This document shows, one piece after another, positions 26,715-36,100 of a DNA stretch of 51,083 nucleotides. The notes beneath the pieces were generated by a model that was not told where the DNA came from, searched no databases, and saw only the letters and a program-made list of their open reading frames with translations. The stretch's first letter is position 1, and each line of letters begins with the position of its first letter. Source of the DNA: an uncultured Pedobacter sp. (GTDB lineage: Bacteria; Bacteroidota; Bacteroidia; Sphingobacteriales; Sphingobacteriaceae). Location of the stretch: NCBI GenBank assembly GCA_946478755.1, contig CAMLDJ010000012.1:1-51083 (forward strand), written 5' to 3'. The position numbers and the translations under genes are program-made.

Positions 26715-26909
26715 ATGGGAAATCTAAATAATGTTGACAAGCAGAATGAGAAGTTACATCCAAAACCGACTGATGACCCAGGTGAAGGGATTGAAACGGT
26801 AACACCAGAGCCCAAAAAAGAGAGTCCGCCAAATGATAAAGGCAATCCACCGGAAGATAACAAAGGATCGGGCCGTATTGACATTGAAACGGTTACCCCA
26901 GATGAATAA
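26715..26909 (+). CDS. Small proline- and glutamate-rich protein with a duplicated motif
   Basis: 64 residues, hydrophilic and probably disordered. The motif IETVTPE/D occurs twice (GIETVTPEPKK and RIDIETVTPDE), separated by a Pro/Asn/Asp-rich linker. There is no signal peptide or hydrophobic segment. I recognise no family. The opposite strand also has a 126-codon frame, but its composition (long Ser/Phe/Gly runs) looks like a shadow. The internal duplication supports coding on the plus strand; there is no obvious strong ribosome site. Confidence 0.45.
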   Translation: MGNLNNVDKQNEKLHPKPTDDPGEGIETVTPEPKKESPPNDKGNPPEDNKGSGRIDIETVTPDE

Positions 26910-26924
26910 CACCTTAATCCAACA

Positions 26925-27413
26925 TTAATAGGCAAGTAAACGGCCACAGGCAATAATCGCTATCCAGACAATAATAGAAACAAGGGCCGATATGTTGGAA
27001 GACAAAAGGACTTTACCCTGAACTTTCGAATGGATTTGATATTTGAAAATCCAGTTGTGAAAGACCAATGCGTTCAATGCGGCTAGTATCAAAAGAAACA
27101 TCTTTAACCAAAAGGTCGGGTCTGTTCCCAAGCTTTCTGAATTCGTTATAAATAATAATATCCCAGACGGAACGATGAGTAATAAACCTCTTTGCGACCA
27201 GGGGAGCAAATGACCTGACAGATCGCTTATGGAAAGATTTTTGGCGAATCCCAAAAGGCGCAGGTCGAACATAAAAGCTGCACCCACCAGCATCACAATC
27301 CCAATAAGGTGTACAATTTCCAAAGCAGGATATAACCATAAAGATTGTCGGATACCGGATGCCCAGCTTGTATTTTCCAGCCAATGAAGAATCTCAGATA
27401 CAGATAACCGCAC
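26925..27413 (-). CDS. Four-helix membrane protein, DUF6644-like
   Basis: 162 residues with four hydrophobic helices (about 28-48, 73-92, 100-120, 138-158). The opening LENTSWASGIRQSLWLYPAL, then EIVHLIGIVMLVGAAFMFDL, is the pattern of the DUF6644 group of bacterial inner-membrane proteins, with conserved Trp, Glu, His and Asp near the first two helices. The His residues in the helices could bind heme or metal (inference). The DUF6152-like gene ends just upstream (3-base gap) on the same strand, and these two families tend to occur together. Confidence 0.65.
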   Translation of the reverse strand: MRLSVSEILHWLENTSWASGIRQSLWLYPALEIVHLIGIVMLVGAAFMFDLRLLGFAKNLSISDLSGHLLPWSQRGLLLIVPSGILLFITNSESLGTDPTFWLKMFLLILAALNALVFHNWIFKYQIHSKVQGKVLLSSNISALVSIIVWIAIIACGRLLAY

Positions 27414-27416
27414 TTT

Positions 27417-27770
27417 TTAACGCAATTCGTACTTTACGTTGTCGACAAATATACGTTCAGCACGCATCTCCGCTTTTTTTGTTTTATGTGGATAGGCCAC
27501 TAACCTTACTGCTGTACCCTTCTTAATCATATCTGCAGTTAACCCACGTGCTGTCATCCGGCTGGTGGGTGCCAGATAAACAGTCCAGATTTGCTTTTTG
27601 TATTCTACTTTTAGCAACGCGTGCGGGTTCTCATAAACTGACTCTTCAATTGTGGTTTTAAGATCCATTACTTTTTTTTGGTCATAATCAGCCCAGCCGT
27701 GATGAAAAGCGGTGAACGAAAGGCAAAGCAGAGACACAATTACCAGCGAAATGTTTTTTAGAGAGTTCAT
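27417..27770 (-). CDS. Secreted small protein, DUF6152-like
   Basis: 117 residues from the Met chosen here; the frame extends to 27833, but the signal peptide MNSLKNISLVIVSLLCLSFT begins at 27770. The mature part starts AFHHGWADYDQKK and contains ENPHALLKVEYKKQIWTVYL and ITADMIKKGT-like strands, as in DUF6152 proteins (periplasmic, OB-like beta barrel). The two adjacent His residues and the Asp-rich start suggest a metal site (inference). It is the first gene of a pair with the DUF6644-like membrane protein. The role is unknown. Confidence 0.65.
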   Translation of the reverse strand: MNSLKNISLVIVSLLCLSFTAFHHGWADYDQKKVMDLKTTIEESVYENPHALLKVEYKKQIWTVYLAPTSRMTARGLTADMIKKGTAVRLVAYPHKTKKAEMRAERIFVDNVKYELR

Positions 27771-27923
27771 AACTTTCAGATTTAATGAAAATAAACTTAT
27801 GATGTTCAGGTATTTCAATTGATTATCTATCAATCTGTTGCCTAATAACAGTCCTTGGTTAATATTGTTTTTTAGTGGTAACCCGATTAAGTTTTTTGTG
27901 GAGGTATTAACCTTTAAAACTTC

Positions 27924-28685
27924 CTAGAAGTTAATAACTGCCCCTCCATCAACCGGTAGTAAAACACCCGTAATGTACCTCGCCGCATCTGAAGATAAAA
28001 ATACTGTTGCATGGCCGATATCTGCCGGAGTACCGAAACCCGGCATGGCAATCCGGTTAACAATTTTTTCTTTTCTTGCAGCATCTGCGTTTATTGCATT
28101 GAAAAACATAGGAGACTCAATCCAACCCGGTGCTATGGTATTGATACGCACATTATACTTTGAATATTCAGTGACAAGACCATTCATCAAACCGGTAAGT
28201 GCAGACTTTGAGGTTCCATAAGCAATTACTTTGTCCACCCCAAAAATACCCGCCATTGACCCGATCAAAATAATTGAACCACTCTTCCGCTGGATCATCT
28301 GACTGGCACAAGCCCTGGTCAAAGCAAATACGGATAGAAGATTGGTATTTAAGATGCGCTCAAACTCATCGTCGCTGGTTTCCTGTGCATCCTTTTTCAA
28401 ATGTACACCGGCATTGTTAACCAGGATGTCAATAGGTCCGAACTTTTCCGTTATCGAGGAGACTAAAGAAGGGATCTTGCCTTTATCGGTGATATCAAAT
28501 ACCATGTAATTTGCCTGATCACCTAGTTCTGCCACCGCTTGTCGCAGCACATCTTCTCTTCTTCCTGTAAGGACAACACTTGCTCCCGCTTCAATAAGCG
28601 CTCTACTTATTCCTAAGCCTATACCGGTACCTCCACCTGTTACCAGGGCCAATTTTCCCGATAATGAAAACACCTCTGAACCCAT
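27924..28685 (-). CDS. SDR-family sugar/sugar-acid dehydrogenase
   Basis: 253 residues, classical SDR: TGGGTGIG (16-23), NNAGVH (90-95), Ser143, Tyr156 and Lys160 (YGTSK), IAPGWIESPMF, and the C-terminal YITGVLLPVDGGAVINF. The length and C-terminus fit the FabG/gluconate-5-dehydrogenase group used in sugar-acid oxidation. It lies 1 base after the enolase-superfamily gene on the same strand, so the dehydratase and this enzyme form one operon. Likely an NAD-dependent step in an oxidative deoxysugar or hexonate pathway; the exact substrate is not determined by the sequence. Confidence 0.85.
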   Translation of the reverse strand: MGSEVFSLSGKLALVTGGGTGIGLGISRALIEAGASVVLTGRREDVLRQAVAELGDQANYMVFDITDKGKIPSLVSSITEKFGPIDILVNNAGVHLKKDAQETSDDEFERILNTNLLSVFALTRACASQMIQRKSGSIILIGSMAGIFGVDKVIAYGTSKSALTGLMNGLVTEYSKYNVRINTIAPGWIESPMFFNAINADAARKEKIVNRIAMPGFGTPADIGHATVFLSSDAARYITGVLLPVDGGAVINF

Positions 28686-28686
28686 A

Positions 28687-29775
28687 TTATAGCCGTATTT
28701 CTGTTAAACAATCGTCCAAAAAGCTAAAGCCCCAGCCAGGTCCTTCGTGCGGGAAGGCAAAGCCATCTTTCACGAGCATGGGCTGGTCAATAAGCGGGTC
28801 AATCCAGTCGAAGGATTCCACCCCAACACCATTCGGGATAGAGCAAACTAAAGGAACATCATAATCTTTATAATAGTGTGGAAGCACCGGAATGTGATAG
28901 CTGTTGGCCAGCGCCGCACTTTCCCGCCAGGCTTCAACGCTGCCAATTCGTAGCAGATCCGGTTGCCAGATGTCTACTGACCGCCCCTCAAGTAATTGTA
29001 ATAAGGAACTGGTATCATACTCGCGCTCCCCCATAGCCAAAGATATTCCGGTTTGCTGTTTCAGGCTTTTGTAACCATCAAAATCCTGATGGTTCAGCGG
29101 TTCTTCAAACCAAAAAATGGTCAATTCCTGGGCTGCCCTGGCAAGCTGGATTGCCGATGGCAAGGTCATCCCCTGATTGGCATCCATCATGATGTTAACT
29201 TCATTTCCAACAGCATCCCGAACCAATTTCAGGCGTTCAAGATCCGTTCGCCAATCCGCTGAGCCAACTTTTATTTTAACAGCTTTAAAGCCTCTGCTCA
29301 CGTAGTCAGACACCTCTTCAATCAGCTCGTCAATTGAGTAAGAGATCCAGCCACCGCTACCATAAATGGCACATTTATCCTTGTAAGTTCCCAATAACTT
29401 GCCAACAGGCTGGTTCAGGTACTTTCCCCATGCATCCCACATGGCTATATTAATGGCTGCCTGGGCCCAGCGGTTTATCCCCTGATTTCCAAAATATTCA
29501 GACAGCTCATCAAGTTTTGTGGAAACACGGCCCATTTCGTTTGCTGCGAAGCCTTTTATTGCTGGTAACATGTCCCTAAACGCGCCTTGTATGGCATTGG
29601 GCGAATACTGAAAAGATAATAAATAGGCTTCACCTATAATGCCATTTTCCAGCCTTAGCCTTAACACCAAAAATGAAATTTCGTTTAGGGTGTGCGTTGC
29701 ATCGGCTATGGGCTTTTTAAGCTGTGCCTTTGTTTTATAGAGATGAAAGTCTTTAATGTGAATGGATGAACTCAT
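28687..29775 (-). CDS. Enolase-superfamily (mandelate racemase/MLE-type) sugar-acid dehydratase
   Basis: About 362 residues from the Met chosen here (MSSSIHIKDFHLYK); the frame runs 11 codons further to 29808. The catalytic signature of the superfamily is complete: KIK (167-169), Asp198 and Asn200 in MDANQG, Glu224 in FEEPL and Glu250 in GERE. The Mg ligands and KxK pair abstract the alpha proton of a carboxylate. Dehydratases for L-rhamnonate, L-fuconate, D-galactonate or related acids belong here, as do racemases and lactonizing enzymes. The SDR downstream and the XylR-type regulator upstream support a sugar-acid dehydratase. Specificity cannot be fixed from sequence. Confidence 0.85.
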   Translation of the reverse strand: MSSSIHIKDFHLYKTKAQLKKPIADATHTLNEISFLVLRLRLENGIIGEAYLLSFQYSPNAIQGAFRDMLPAIKGFAANEMGRVSTKLDELSEYFGNQGINRWAQAAINIAMWDAWGKYLNQPVGKLLGTYKDKCAIYGSGGWISYSIDELIEEVSDYVSRGFKAVKIKVGSADWRTDLERLKLVRDAVGNEVNIMMDANQGMTLPSAIQLARAAQELTIFWFEEPLNHQDFDGYKSLKQQTGISLAMGEREYDTSSLLQLLEGRSVDIWQPDLLRIGSVEAWRESAALANSYHIPVLPHYYKDYDVPLVCSIPNGVGVESFDWIDPLIDQPMLVKDGFAFPHEGPGWGFSFLDDCLTEIRL

Positions 29776-29856
29776 AGTTTTTTTTTCAAAGTACGTAGGG
29801 AGCAACATAAATTTAAAGCCTTTTTTGGCTAATTTACCGCCAATTTTTCACCAGCT

Positions 29857-31008
29857 ATGACTTTAAGAAAAAAGGTACTTGTACATCTGGACTCAAGCAG
29901 GGGCTACAGCCGCGATCTCTTAAAAGGTATTTATGCGTTTAATAACGTGGTGAGCCATTGGGAAATTGTTTACGAACCGGCTTATTTTCTAAAAACTGCA
30001 GTCCGGAGAAATGATCTCAGCCTTATACAGGCGCTAAAACCTGACGGATGCATCCTTGAATTTTCGGAAAATATACCAGAGCTGGAAAAAATGAACATCC
30101 CCATTGTCCGGGTTACTTCGGTAAATCAGTACGATCATATTCCCCGGGTAATCGGTAACTATGAGTCAGATGCGACCATGGCTGCAACATACTTTATCAG
30201 AAAAGGATTCAAACATGTGGCTTTTTTTGGAATCGGCGGACTGATCTGGTCGGATGACAGGCAAGCAAGCTTTAGGGATTGTGCAGCAAAAATGGGTGCC
30301 GGTTTCCATTCCTTTTTACTCAAAGGAAATGAGGCTGACGTTTTAACGCACAATTTTGATGAACTCATTAACTGGTTGAAACAACTACCCAAGCCTGTTG
30401 GCATCTTATGTTGTAATGACGATTTTGGGCAGATATTAGTGAATTCCTGTTCGCTGGCGGAACTCAGAGTACCCCACGAAATTGCAGTGCTTGGGATTGA
30501 TAATGATGAATTGATCTGCAATATTTGCTACCCTAACCTATCGAGTATTGCCAGAAACCACCAAAAAACAGCAAGTACAATTTGCACTATGCTCAATGAC
30601 ATGATGGATGGCATCCCGCATCATGGACAGCTTATTATAACAGAAGCATTGGAAATTATTGAAAGAAGTTCTACCGACACGGTTGCAACTTTCGACAGCG
30701 ATGTGTCGGAAGCGATAGCGTATATTTCCAGGAACCTGCATCTGCCTATCGATGTACATGCGGTTGCTGCTTCTGGCAATTTATCTGTAAAAGCATTAAA
30801 CAGAAAATTTGAACGTTCAACCCAGAATACGATTTATGAAGAAATTCAACTTCGTAAACTCTCGCGCTTTAAGCAATTACTCCTGGCAAACAAGAGTGTT
30901 AAGGAAATAGCTTTCGAACTGGGTTTTCACGATTCAAGCCATGTTAGCAGATGGTTTGCCAATCTGGAAGGGTCAACACCCACAGAATGGAAGAAGAACG
31001 TAAGCTAG
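29857..31008 (+). CDS. XylR-type regulator: LacI-like sugar-binding domain plus AraC helix-turn-helix
   Basis: 383 residues. The N-terminal 270 residues form a periplasmic-binding-like fold (SRGYSRDLLKGIYAFNNVVS, VGILCCNDDFGQILVNSC, VLGIDNDELICN, SSIARNHQKTAS), and the C-terminus is an AraC-type HTH (DVHAVAASGNLSVKALNRKF, SVKEIAFELGFHDSSHVSRW, TPTEWKK). This layout is that of XylR, a sugar-responsive activator. It is divergent from the dehydratase/SDR pair (48-81 bp between start codons), so it almost certainly controls it. The ligand is probably a sugar; which one is unknown. Confidence 0.92.
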   Translation: MTLRKKVLVHLDSSRGYSRDLLKGIYAFNNVVSHWEIVYEPAYFLKTAVRRNDLSLIQALKPDGCILEFSENIPELEKMNIPIVRVTSVNQYDHIPRVIGNYESDATMAATYFIRKGFKHVAFFGIGGLIWSDDRQASFRDCAAKMGAGFHSFLLKGNEADVLTHNFDELINWLKQLPKPVGILCCNDDFGQILVNSCSLAELRVPHEIAVLGIDNDELICNICYPNLSSIARNHQKTASTICTMLNDMMDGIPHHGQLIITEALEIIERSSTDTVATFDSDVSEAIAYISRNLHLPIDVHAVAASGNLSVKALNRKFERSTQNTIYEEIQLRKLSRFKQLLLANKSVKEIAFELGFHDSSHVSRWFANLEGSTPTEWKKNVS

Positions 31009-31029
31009 AATGGACTTTCTTTCCCGCTT

Positions 31030-31054
31030 TATTCCCGGTTTGCGATAGGGAATA
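31030..31054. terminator. Hairpin after the XylR-type gene
   Basis: TATTCCC (31030-31036) and GGGAATA (31048-31054) pair over an 11-base loop, 22 bases after the stop codon. There is no T-tract on the plus strand, so a terminator role is only possible. Confidence 0.3.
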
Positions 31055-31065
31055 CCCTCATAAAC

Positions 31066-31126
31066 CATTTGCTTAACAAAATATTAATATACATATTTAA
31101 GTGGCATTAGCTACTTTTGTTTTAAC
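31066..31126 (+). repeat. 61-bp direct repeat, copy 2: promoter of the PUL2 sigma gene
   Basis: 60 of 61 bases match 25492-25552. The -7 box TACTTTTG lies at 31112-31119, so transcription should start near 31126 and give a 44-base leader before the sigma ATG at 31170. No clear TTG -33 element is at the usual distance (A+T-rich sequence instead). The context makes this the native copy, and copy 1 the orphan. Confidence 0.8.
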
Positions 31127-31169
31127 CAACTTTTAATGCCTGATATGTTGTATCTCGATTAATCAACCA

Positions 31170-31760
31170 ATGGGTCTGAAAAACATGCATAATGAAAAAA
31201 TGATATTAAGGGCCATTTCTCAGGGTGAGGGTACGGCCTTTAATGAGTTTTTTAATTATCATCACCATCACATTGGAAAATATGTATTTTCGATAACCAG
31301 ATCCCGGGAAATTGCTGAAGAGATTGTTCAGGATATTTTCGTTAAAATATGGCAGGAAAGAGAGCGTTTGGCAAGGATTAATGACATAAATTCATATCTC
31401 TTCATTCTGGCAAGGAACCAGACCCTTAATGCAATCAGGAAACTGGCTACAGAAAAGAAGAACAAAGGGAATATCGAAATTTATCTTCAGGACCATAGTT
31501 TACAGCCAGGCGAAGATAGTTTTGAAACCGAGCTATCAAACATCATTGAAAGCGCTGTGGCAAACCTCCCACCACAGCAGCAAAAAGTATTTTTGCTAAG
31601 ACAGCAGGGAATGAAACATGACCAGATAGCTTCTGAAATGAGCATTTCTTTGAACTCTGCTAAAAAGTATCAGCAATTGGCCATGCAGTCCATTGAAAAA
31701 ATCGTGAAGGCTAAAGTCCCCGCTGCCGGACTCCTGTACACTATATTTTATTTTTTTTAA
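31170..31760 (+). CDS. ECF sigma factor of PUL2 (FecI-like)
   Basis: 196 residues with sigma region 2 (AFNEFFNYHHHHIGKYVFSI, EEIVQDIFVKIWQERERL) and region 4 (LPPQQQKVFLLRQQGMKHDQ, then SEMSISLNSAKKYQQLAMQS). The hydrophobic tail ends LLYTIFYFF. It is similar in size and layout to the PUL1 sigma but diverged in both regions, so the two should recognise different promoters. The ATG at 31170 follows the promoter of the repeated 61-bp element. The FecR-type gene follows after 66 bases. Expected to be released from FecR when the STN-bearing SusC protein senses its substrate. Confidence 0.92.
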   Translation: MGLKNMHNEKMILRAISQGEGTAFNEFFNYHHHHIGKYVFSITRSREIAEEIVQDIFVKIWQERERLARINDINSYLFILARNQTLNAIRKLATEKKNKGNIEIYLQDHSLQPGEDSFETELSNIIESAVANLPPQQQKVFLLRQQGMKHDQIASEMSISLNSAKKYQQLAMQSIEKIVKAKVPAAGLLYTIFYFF

Positions 31761-31826
31761 AAATAAAGCGGAATCATATATCCTTTTTGCCTAAGGATGT
31801 GTCTTTATAGAAAATGAAGCACATCC

Positions 31827-33035
31827 TTGAATAATTATAACAACAATAGAAGAGTAGATCGCCTTATTGAACTTTTTCGGGAAGGAACGCTGACATCCCA
31901 GGAGCATGACGAACTGCTGGATTTGCTGGCGATGCCGGAAAATGCAGATAAAGCAGAGTTGTTATTAACCAGGCTTTGGGAAAATATACCTTCTGATTCC
32001 AGTTTTTTCTCTTCAGAGGAAAGTGACCGGATTCGGCAGTCGCTCCGCGAACCCGATACCAGTACACCTGCAATAAAAAGATTAAGCCCAAGGTTGGTCA
32101 GTATTGCTGCTGCATTGGTCTTGTTTGTTTTTGGCTACTTTTTGTTTATTAGAGATGATTCCTTTAAAGGGTCGACAAATCACAATCAGACATCAGTATC
32201 GTTAACCGATATCGGTCCGGGGGGAAATAAGGCCACCTTAAGGCTGCCAGACAATAGTGTTATCGCGCTAGATGAAATGGAGAACGGAGTGCTGATCAAT
32301 AAGGGAAATCTGATCGTGAAGAAAACAGAGGATGGGCAACTGGTGTTCCAGGCGGGTAAAGTTAATACCCAGTCGGAAGCAAATGAGGGAAATGTATTGA
32401 CCACACCTGCCGGCGGTCAGTATCAGGTAATTTTGCCAGATGGAAGTCGGGTTTGGCTCAATGCTGCCTCATCACTAAAATTTCCATCGGCATTTACAGG
32501 TCATCAGCGTAGGGTAGAACTTACCGGAGAAGGTTATTTTGAAGTCAGCAAATTAAAAGGAAAAACCTTTATTGTTAATGCCAAAAACATGGAGGTTGAG
32601 GTATTAGGAACCCATTTTAACATTCATGCCTATCCTGATGAGCAGATAAGTCTGGCTACCCTGGTGGAGGGAGCTGTTAAAATTAGTTCCGGCAAAAAAT
32701 CTGAAATACTGGCGCCGAATGAGCAGGCCCAGGTTGGTAAGGATATGCTGAGTGTCGAAAAAGTTGACGCAAAGGATGCATTGGCCTGGAAGGAAGGCCT
32801 GTTTGTCTTTAACAATCAAGACATACGGACCATCATGAATAAACTTTCGCGCTGGTACAATATTAAGGTAGAATATCAGGATGCCGACATCAATGAGCAG
32901 TTTGCCGCCACCATATCGAAGTTCAAAAAATTATCTGAAATACTAAAAGTATTAGAGGCAACAGGTACCATTCACTTTAAGGTTTTACCGTCGAAAGACA
33001 CTGTCTATGAAAGGAGGGTAATTGTAATGAAATAG
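31827..33035 (+). CDS. FecR-type anti-sigma factor of PUL2
   Basis: 402 residues. The cytoplasmic segment is 1-88, one transmembrane helix is at about 90-108 (LVSIAAALVLFVFGYFLFI), the FecR domain is at about 185-290 (TTPAGGQYQVILPDGSRVWL, GEGYFEVSKLK, LGTHFNIHAY) and the DUF4974-type domain at about 325-400 (LSRWYNIKVEYQD). The start is TTG at 31827; an in-frame TGA at 31815-31817 excludes anything further upstream, and no ATG occurs early in the frame. It partners the sigma gene 66 bases before it. SusC follows after 115 bases that hold a hairpin. Confidence 0.93.
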   Translation: MNNYNNNRRVDRLIELFREGTLTSQEHDELLDLLAMPENADKAELLLTRLWENIPSDSSFFSSEESDRIRQSLREPDTSTPAIKRLSPRLVSIAAALVLFVFGYFLFIRDDSFKGSTNHNQTSVSLTDIGPGGNKATLRLPDNSVIALDEMENGVLINKGNLIVKKTEDGQLVFQAGKVNTQSEANEGNVLTTPAGGQYQVILPDGSRVWLNAASSLKFPSAFTGHQRRVELTGEGYFEVSKLKGKTFIVNAKNMEVEVLGTHFNIHAYPDEQISLATLVEGAVKISSGKKSEILAPNEQAQVGKDMLSVEKVDAKDALAWKEGLFVFNNQDIRTIMNKLSRWYNIKVEYQDADINEQFAATISKFKKLSEILKVLEATGTIHFKVLPSKDTVYERRVIVMK

Positions 33036-33066
33036 CGCTATTCTCCTGACAGTGAAAAGAAAAAAC

Positions 33067-33092
33067 CAGGGACGGTTACGACGTACCCTGGC
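33067..33092 (+). ncRNA. SusC leader hairpin (PUL2 copy)
   Basis: CCAGGG (33067-33072) pairs with CCCTGG (33087-33092), ACG (33073-33075) with CGT (33083-33085), with A33086 bulged and a 7-base loop GTTACGA. It ends 58 bases before the SusC ATG. The PUL1 element at 5944-5974 has the same fold, the loop core TTRCGA and nearly the same distance. The pair A-T there is G-C here in the upper stem, and T-A there is C-G in the lower stem. This is a probable conserved regulatory RNA element of susC mRNAs. Confidence 0.55.
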
Positions 33093-33150
33093 AGAAAAAG
33101 CTTTCACTAAACATTCTAGTCGTCCAGTTTAAACTTTAATAATCAAATGT

Positions 33151-36100
33151 ATGATTTTTTCTACATTCTTTTTTTCGTGTATACGGAATTGTCTACCTCG
33201 TCAATTTGTTTTAGTTATGAAAATTACGTGTGTATTAATGTTAGCGCTCTTAATGCAGGTTTACGCTGAAGGCCGTGCCCAAAGGATTTCTTTAGTACAG
33301 CGCGATGAGCCGCTGCTAAATATCTTTAAGCAGATCAGCAGACAAAGTGGCTATGATTTTGTCTACAATGTAAAATCTATTAAAAATACGGCTAATGTGA
33401 CCCTCAATATGAAAAATGCAGAATTGCATGAGGTGTTGAATACTTGCCTGATGGGCACTGAGCTGATCTACGAAATCATTGACCGCACAATTGTGGTTAA
33501 AGAAAAGCCGTCAGATGCACTCCTGGCCAGAAGCTCGCTGATTGACATCAAAGGTAAGGTTACGGATAAAAGCGGGAAACCTCTAAGCGGGGTTACCGTC
33601 AAGTCAAAAAAATCGAATAAGGCTGTTGCAACGGGGACGAACGGTGAGTTTGAACTCAGGGGAATAGACGAAAACGATGTCCTACTGGTATCTTATATTG
33701 GTTTTACCTCAAGGGAAATCCCAGCCAAAAATTCAGGGGACTTTGTTATAGTACTGGAAGAAGATGTGTTTGCGATGCGCGATGTGGTTGTTGTTGGATA
33801 TGGAACACAAAAGAAGGAGAACCTGACAGGCGCAGTTGCACAAATTACAGCCGAAGACCTTAGTCAACGTCCCGCCTCCAATATTGTTAGCTCTTTGCAG
33901 GGTTTGTTGCCGGGCCTCAATATTCAGGCTAACAATGGAAACCCGGGGGAAGTGCCGGATATCAATATACGCGGCTTTAATTCGATCAATGGCGGTTCTC
34001 CCTTGGTGCTGATTGATGGTATACAGGGAAATATTGATCGGCTGAACCCTCAGGATGTGGAAGCTGTAAGTGTGTTAAAAGACGCCGCCTCTTCGGCTAT
34101 TTATGGGGCGCGGGGGGCCTTTGGAGTGATTCTGATCACAACAAAAAAAGGAAAGGATGGCAAAGTTCAGGTGGAGTACAGCAATAACATCGCCTTAACC
34201 ACACCATTGACAAGAACCGATTTCATATCAGACCCTTATCTGTATGGTCGGACCGTAGATGCAGCATTGACTGGATATAACGGCACGAATTACACCGGCT
34301 ATACTTCTGAGGATGACTGGGAAATACTGAAAAAGGTTTCGACCGGCGAGCTGGCCCCTTTCAGGGAAATACAGGCAAATGGTACCTACAAGTTTTACGA
34401 CAATACCAATTGGTACAAGTACCTGTTCAGAAAATGGCAGCCAGGCCAGAACCACAATATTTCTGTTTCGGGGGGTAACGAAAAAATTCAGGGTTATCTT
34501 TCCGGTAGAGCCTATAAGGGAAAAACAATCCAGAATATTGTGGATGCCGATCTGACGAAATACAATTTACGTGGAAGAATTAACCTGAAAACCAATAACT
34601 GGCTGGAGTTAGCCGATAATATCCAGATCAGCACGGACAACCAAATTGAATATGGAGGGTATAAGAACGGCTATGGAGGCCCATGGAGTACAACTACGTG
34701 GTACTTCCTCTTTCCTTTTCAACCCAACAAAATTGATGGCCTGGCTTATGACAATATGGGTACAGGGGCACAAGGTGCATTAGAAGACGGATATAATTAC
34801 GTGAGAAGTTACTCTGAACAGTTTGTCAATATTTTAAGCGCAAAAATAACCCCCGTAAAAAATCTGGTACTCAATGTGGATTATAGTAATACCATCAATC
34901 ATATCGCCAATTCGACCCGGCTCAACCCTTTCAAATACCTGACAACAACTAAGGTTACACCTGCAATTGGAGGATTGAATCGTTTGACTGAGACCCGAAA
35001 CAGGAATTATTATAATGCCCTTAATGTTTATGGGACTTACTCCAATAGTTTTTTACAGGATAAACACCATACAAAATTGTTGCTCGGCTATAACCAGGAG
35101 GACGCCAACTCCGATAATGTAACTGCAGAACAAGGTGGCTTACTGGTTAATAACCTTTCAAACCTGGGGCTCGGAACGGAATTGCTTAGGGCAACAGGTT
35201 CGGGAACAAGCTGGGCGGTGCAAGGTTATTTTGGTCGTTTCAATTATGATTACCTGAATAAATATTTGCTGGAAGTTAACGCGCGTTACGATGGTTCTTC
35301 CCGTTTTCCTACATCAAGCCGCTGGGGATTTTTCCCTTCTGTTTCTGCGGGCTGGTACCTGAGCCGGGAGGACTTTTTTAAGCCGCTTGAAAACGCCATC
35401 AGCTCATTGAAAGTCAGGGCTTCCTATGGTAAGCTGGGCAACCAGAATATCGATCCGTATACTTTTTCACAAATTCTTTCAACCGGACAAACCACCTGGC
35501 TGGTTAATAATGGGAAAATGAATTATGTATCAAGCCCTGATCCCTTGCCAAATATGGTTAAATGGGAGAATTCAAGAACTGTCGATTTAGGTGTGGATGT
35601 TGGCTTTTTTAAGGGTAAAGTGAATGCATCATTCGACTGGTATGAAAAGAACATTGAAGGCATGTATCTCCCGGGAGAACCGTTGCCTGCAGTCTTTGGT
35701 GCTTCAGAGCCTAAGGAGAACATAGCCAGCCTTAGAAATCGGGGGTTTGAATTCAGTATCGGTTATAACAGCAGCTTTGATGTGAAGGGTTCGCCCTTAC
35801 ATATTCGTGCTTCCGCGAGCGTGTATAATTTTGAAGGGGTAATTACTAAATTTCCAAACCCGAACGGATTAATGAGTACCTTCTGGGAGGGTCAGAAGTT
35901 AGGTACGGTTTATGGATATAAAATCGATGGGCAGTTCCAGAGTGACGCCGAAGCGACTGCCTATCAGGCATTATTCAAAAACCCCAGCACCACGCTGGGA
36001 CAAGTGTATAACTACGAGCTGAATATTGTGCAAAATAGCCAATGGAAAGGTTTGAAAGCCGGAGATATTAAATATGTTGATGTGAATGGTGACGGTGCCA

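Noticed and set aside
26573..26953. 126-codon frame on the minus strand opposite the small proline-rich protein
   Set aside because: It overlaps the stop and end of the DUF6644-like gene, has Ser/Phe/Gly runs typical of an opposite-strand shadow, and the plus-strand frame has a meaningful internal duplication.
26715..31130. The 5.5-kb segment between the two 61-bp repeats as a transposon
   Set aside because: No transposase, integrase or terminal inverted repeats are seen; the 61-bp units are direct repeats with promoter character, so only duplication or recombination is proposed.
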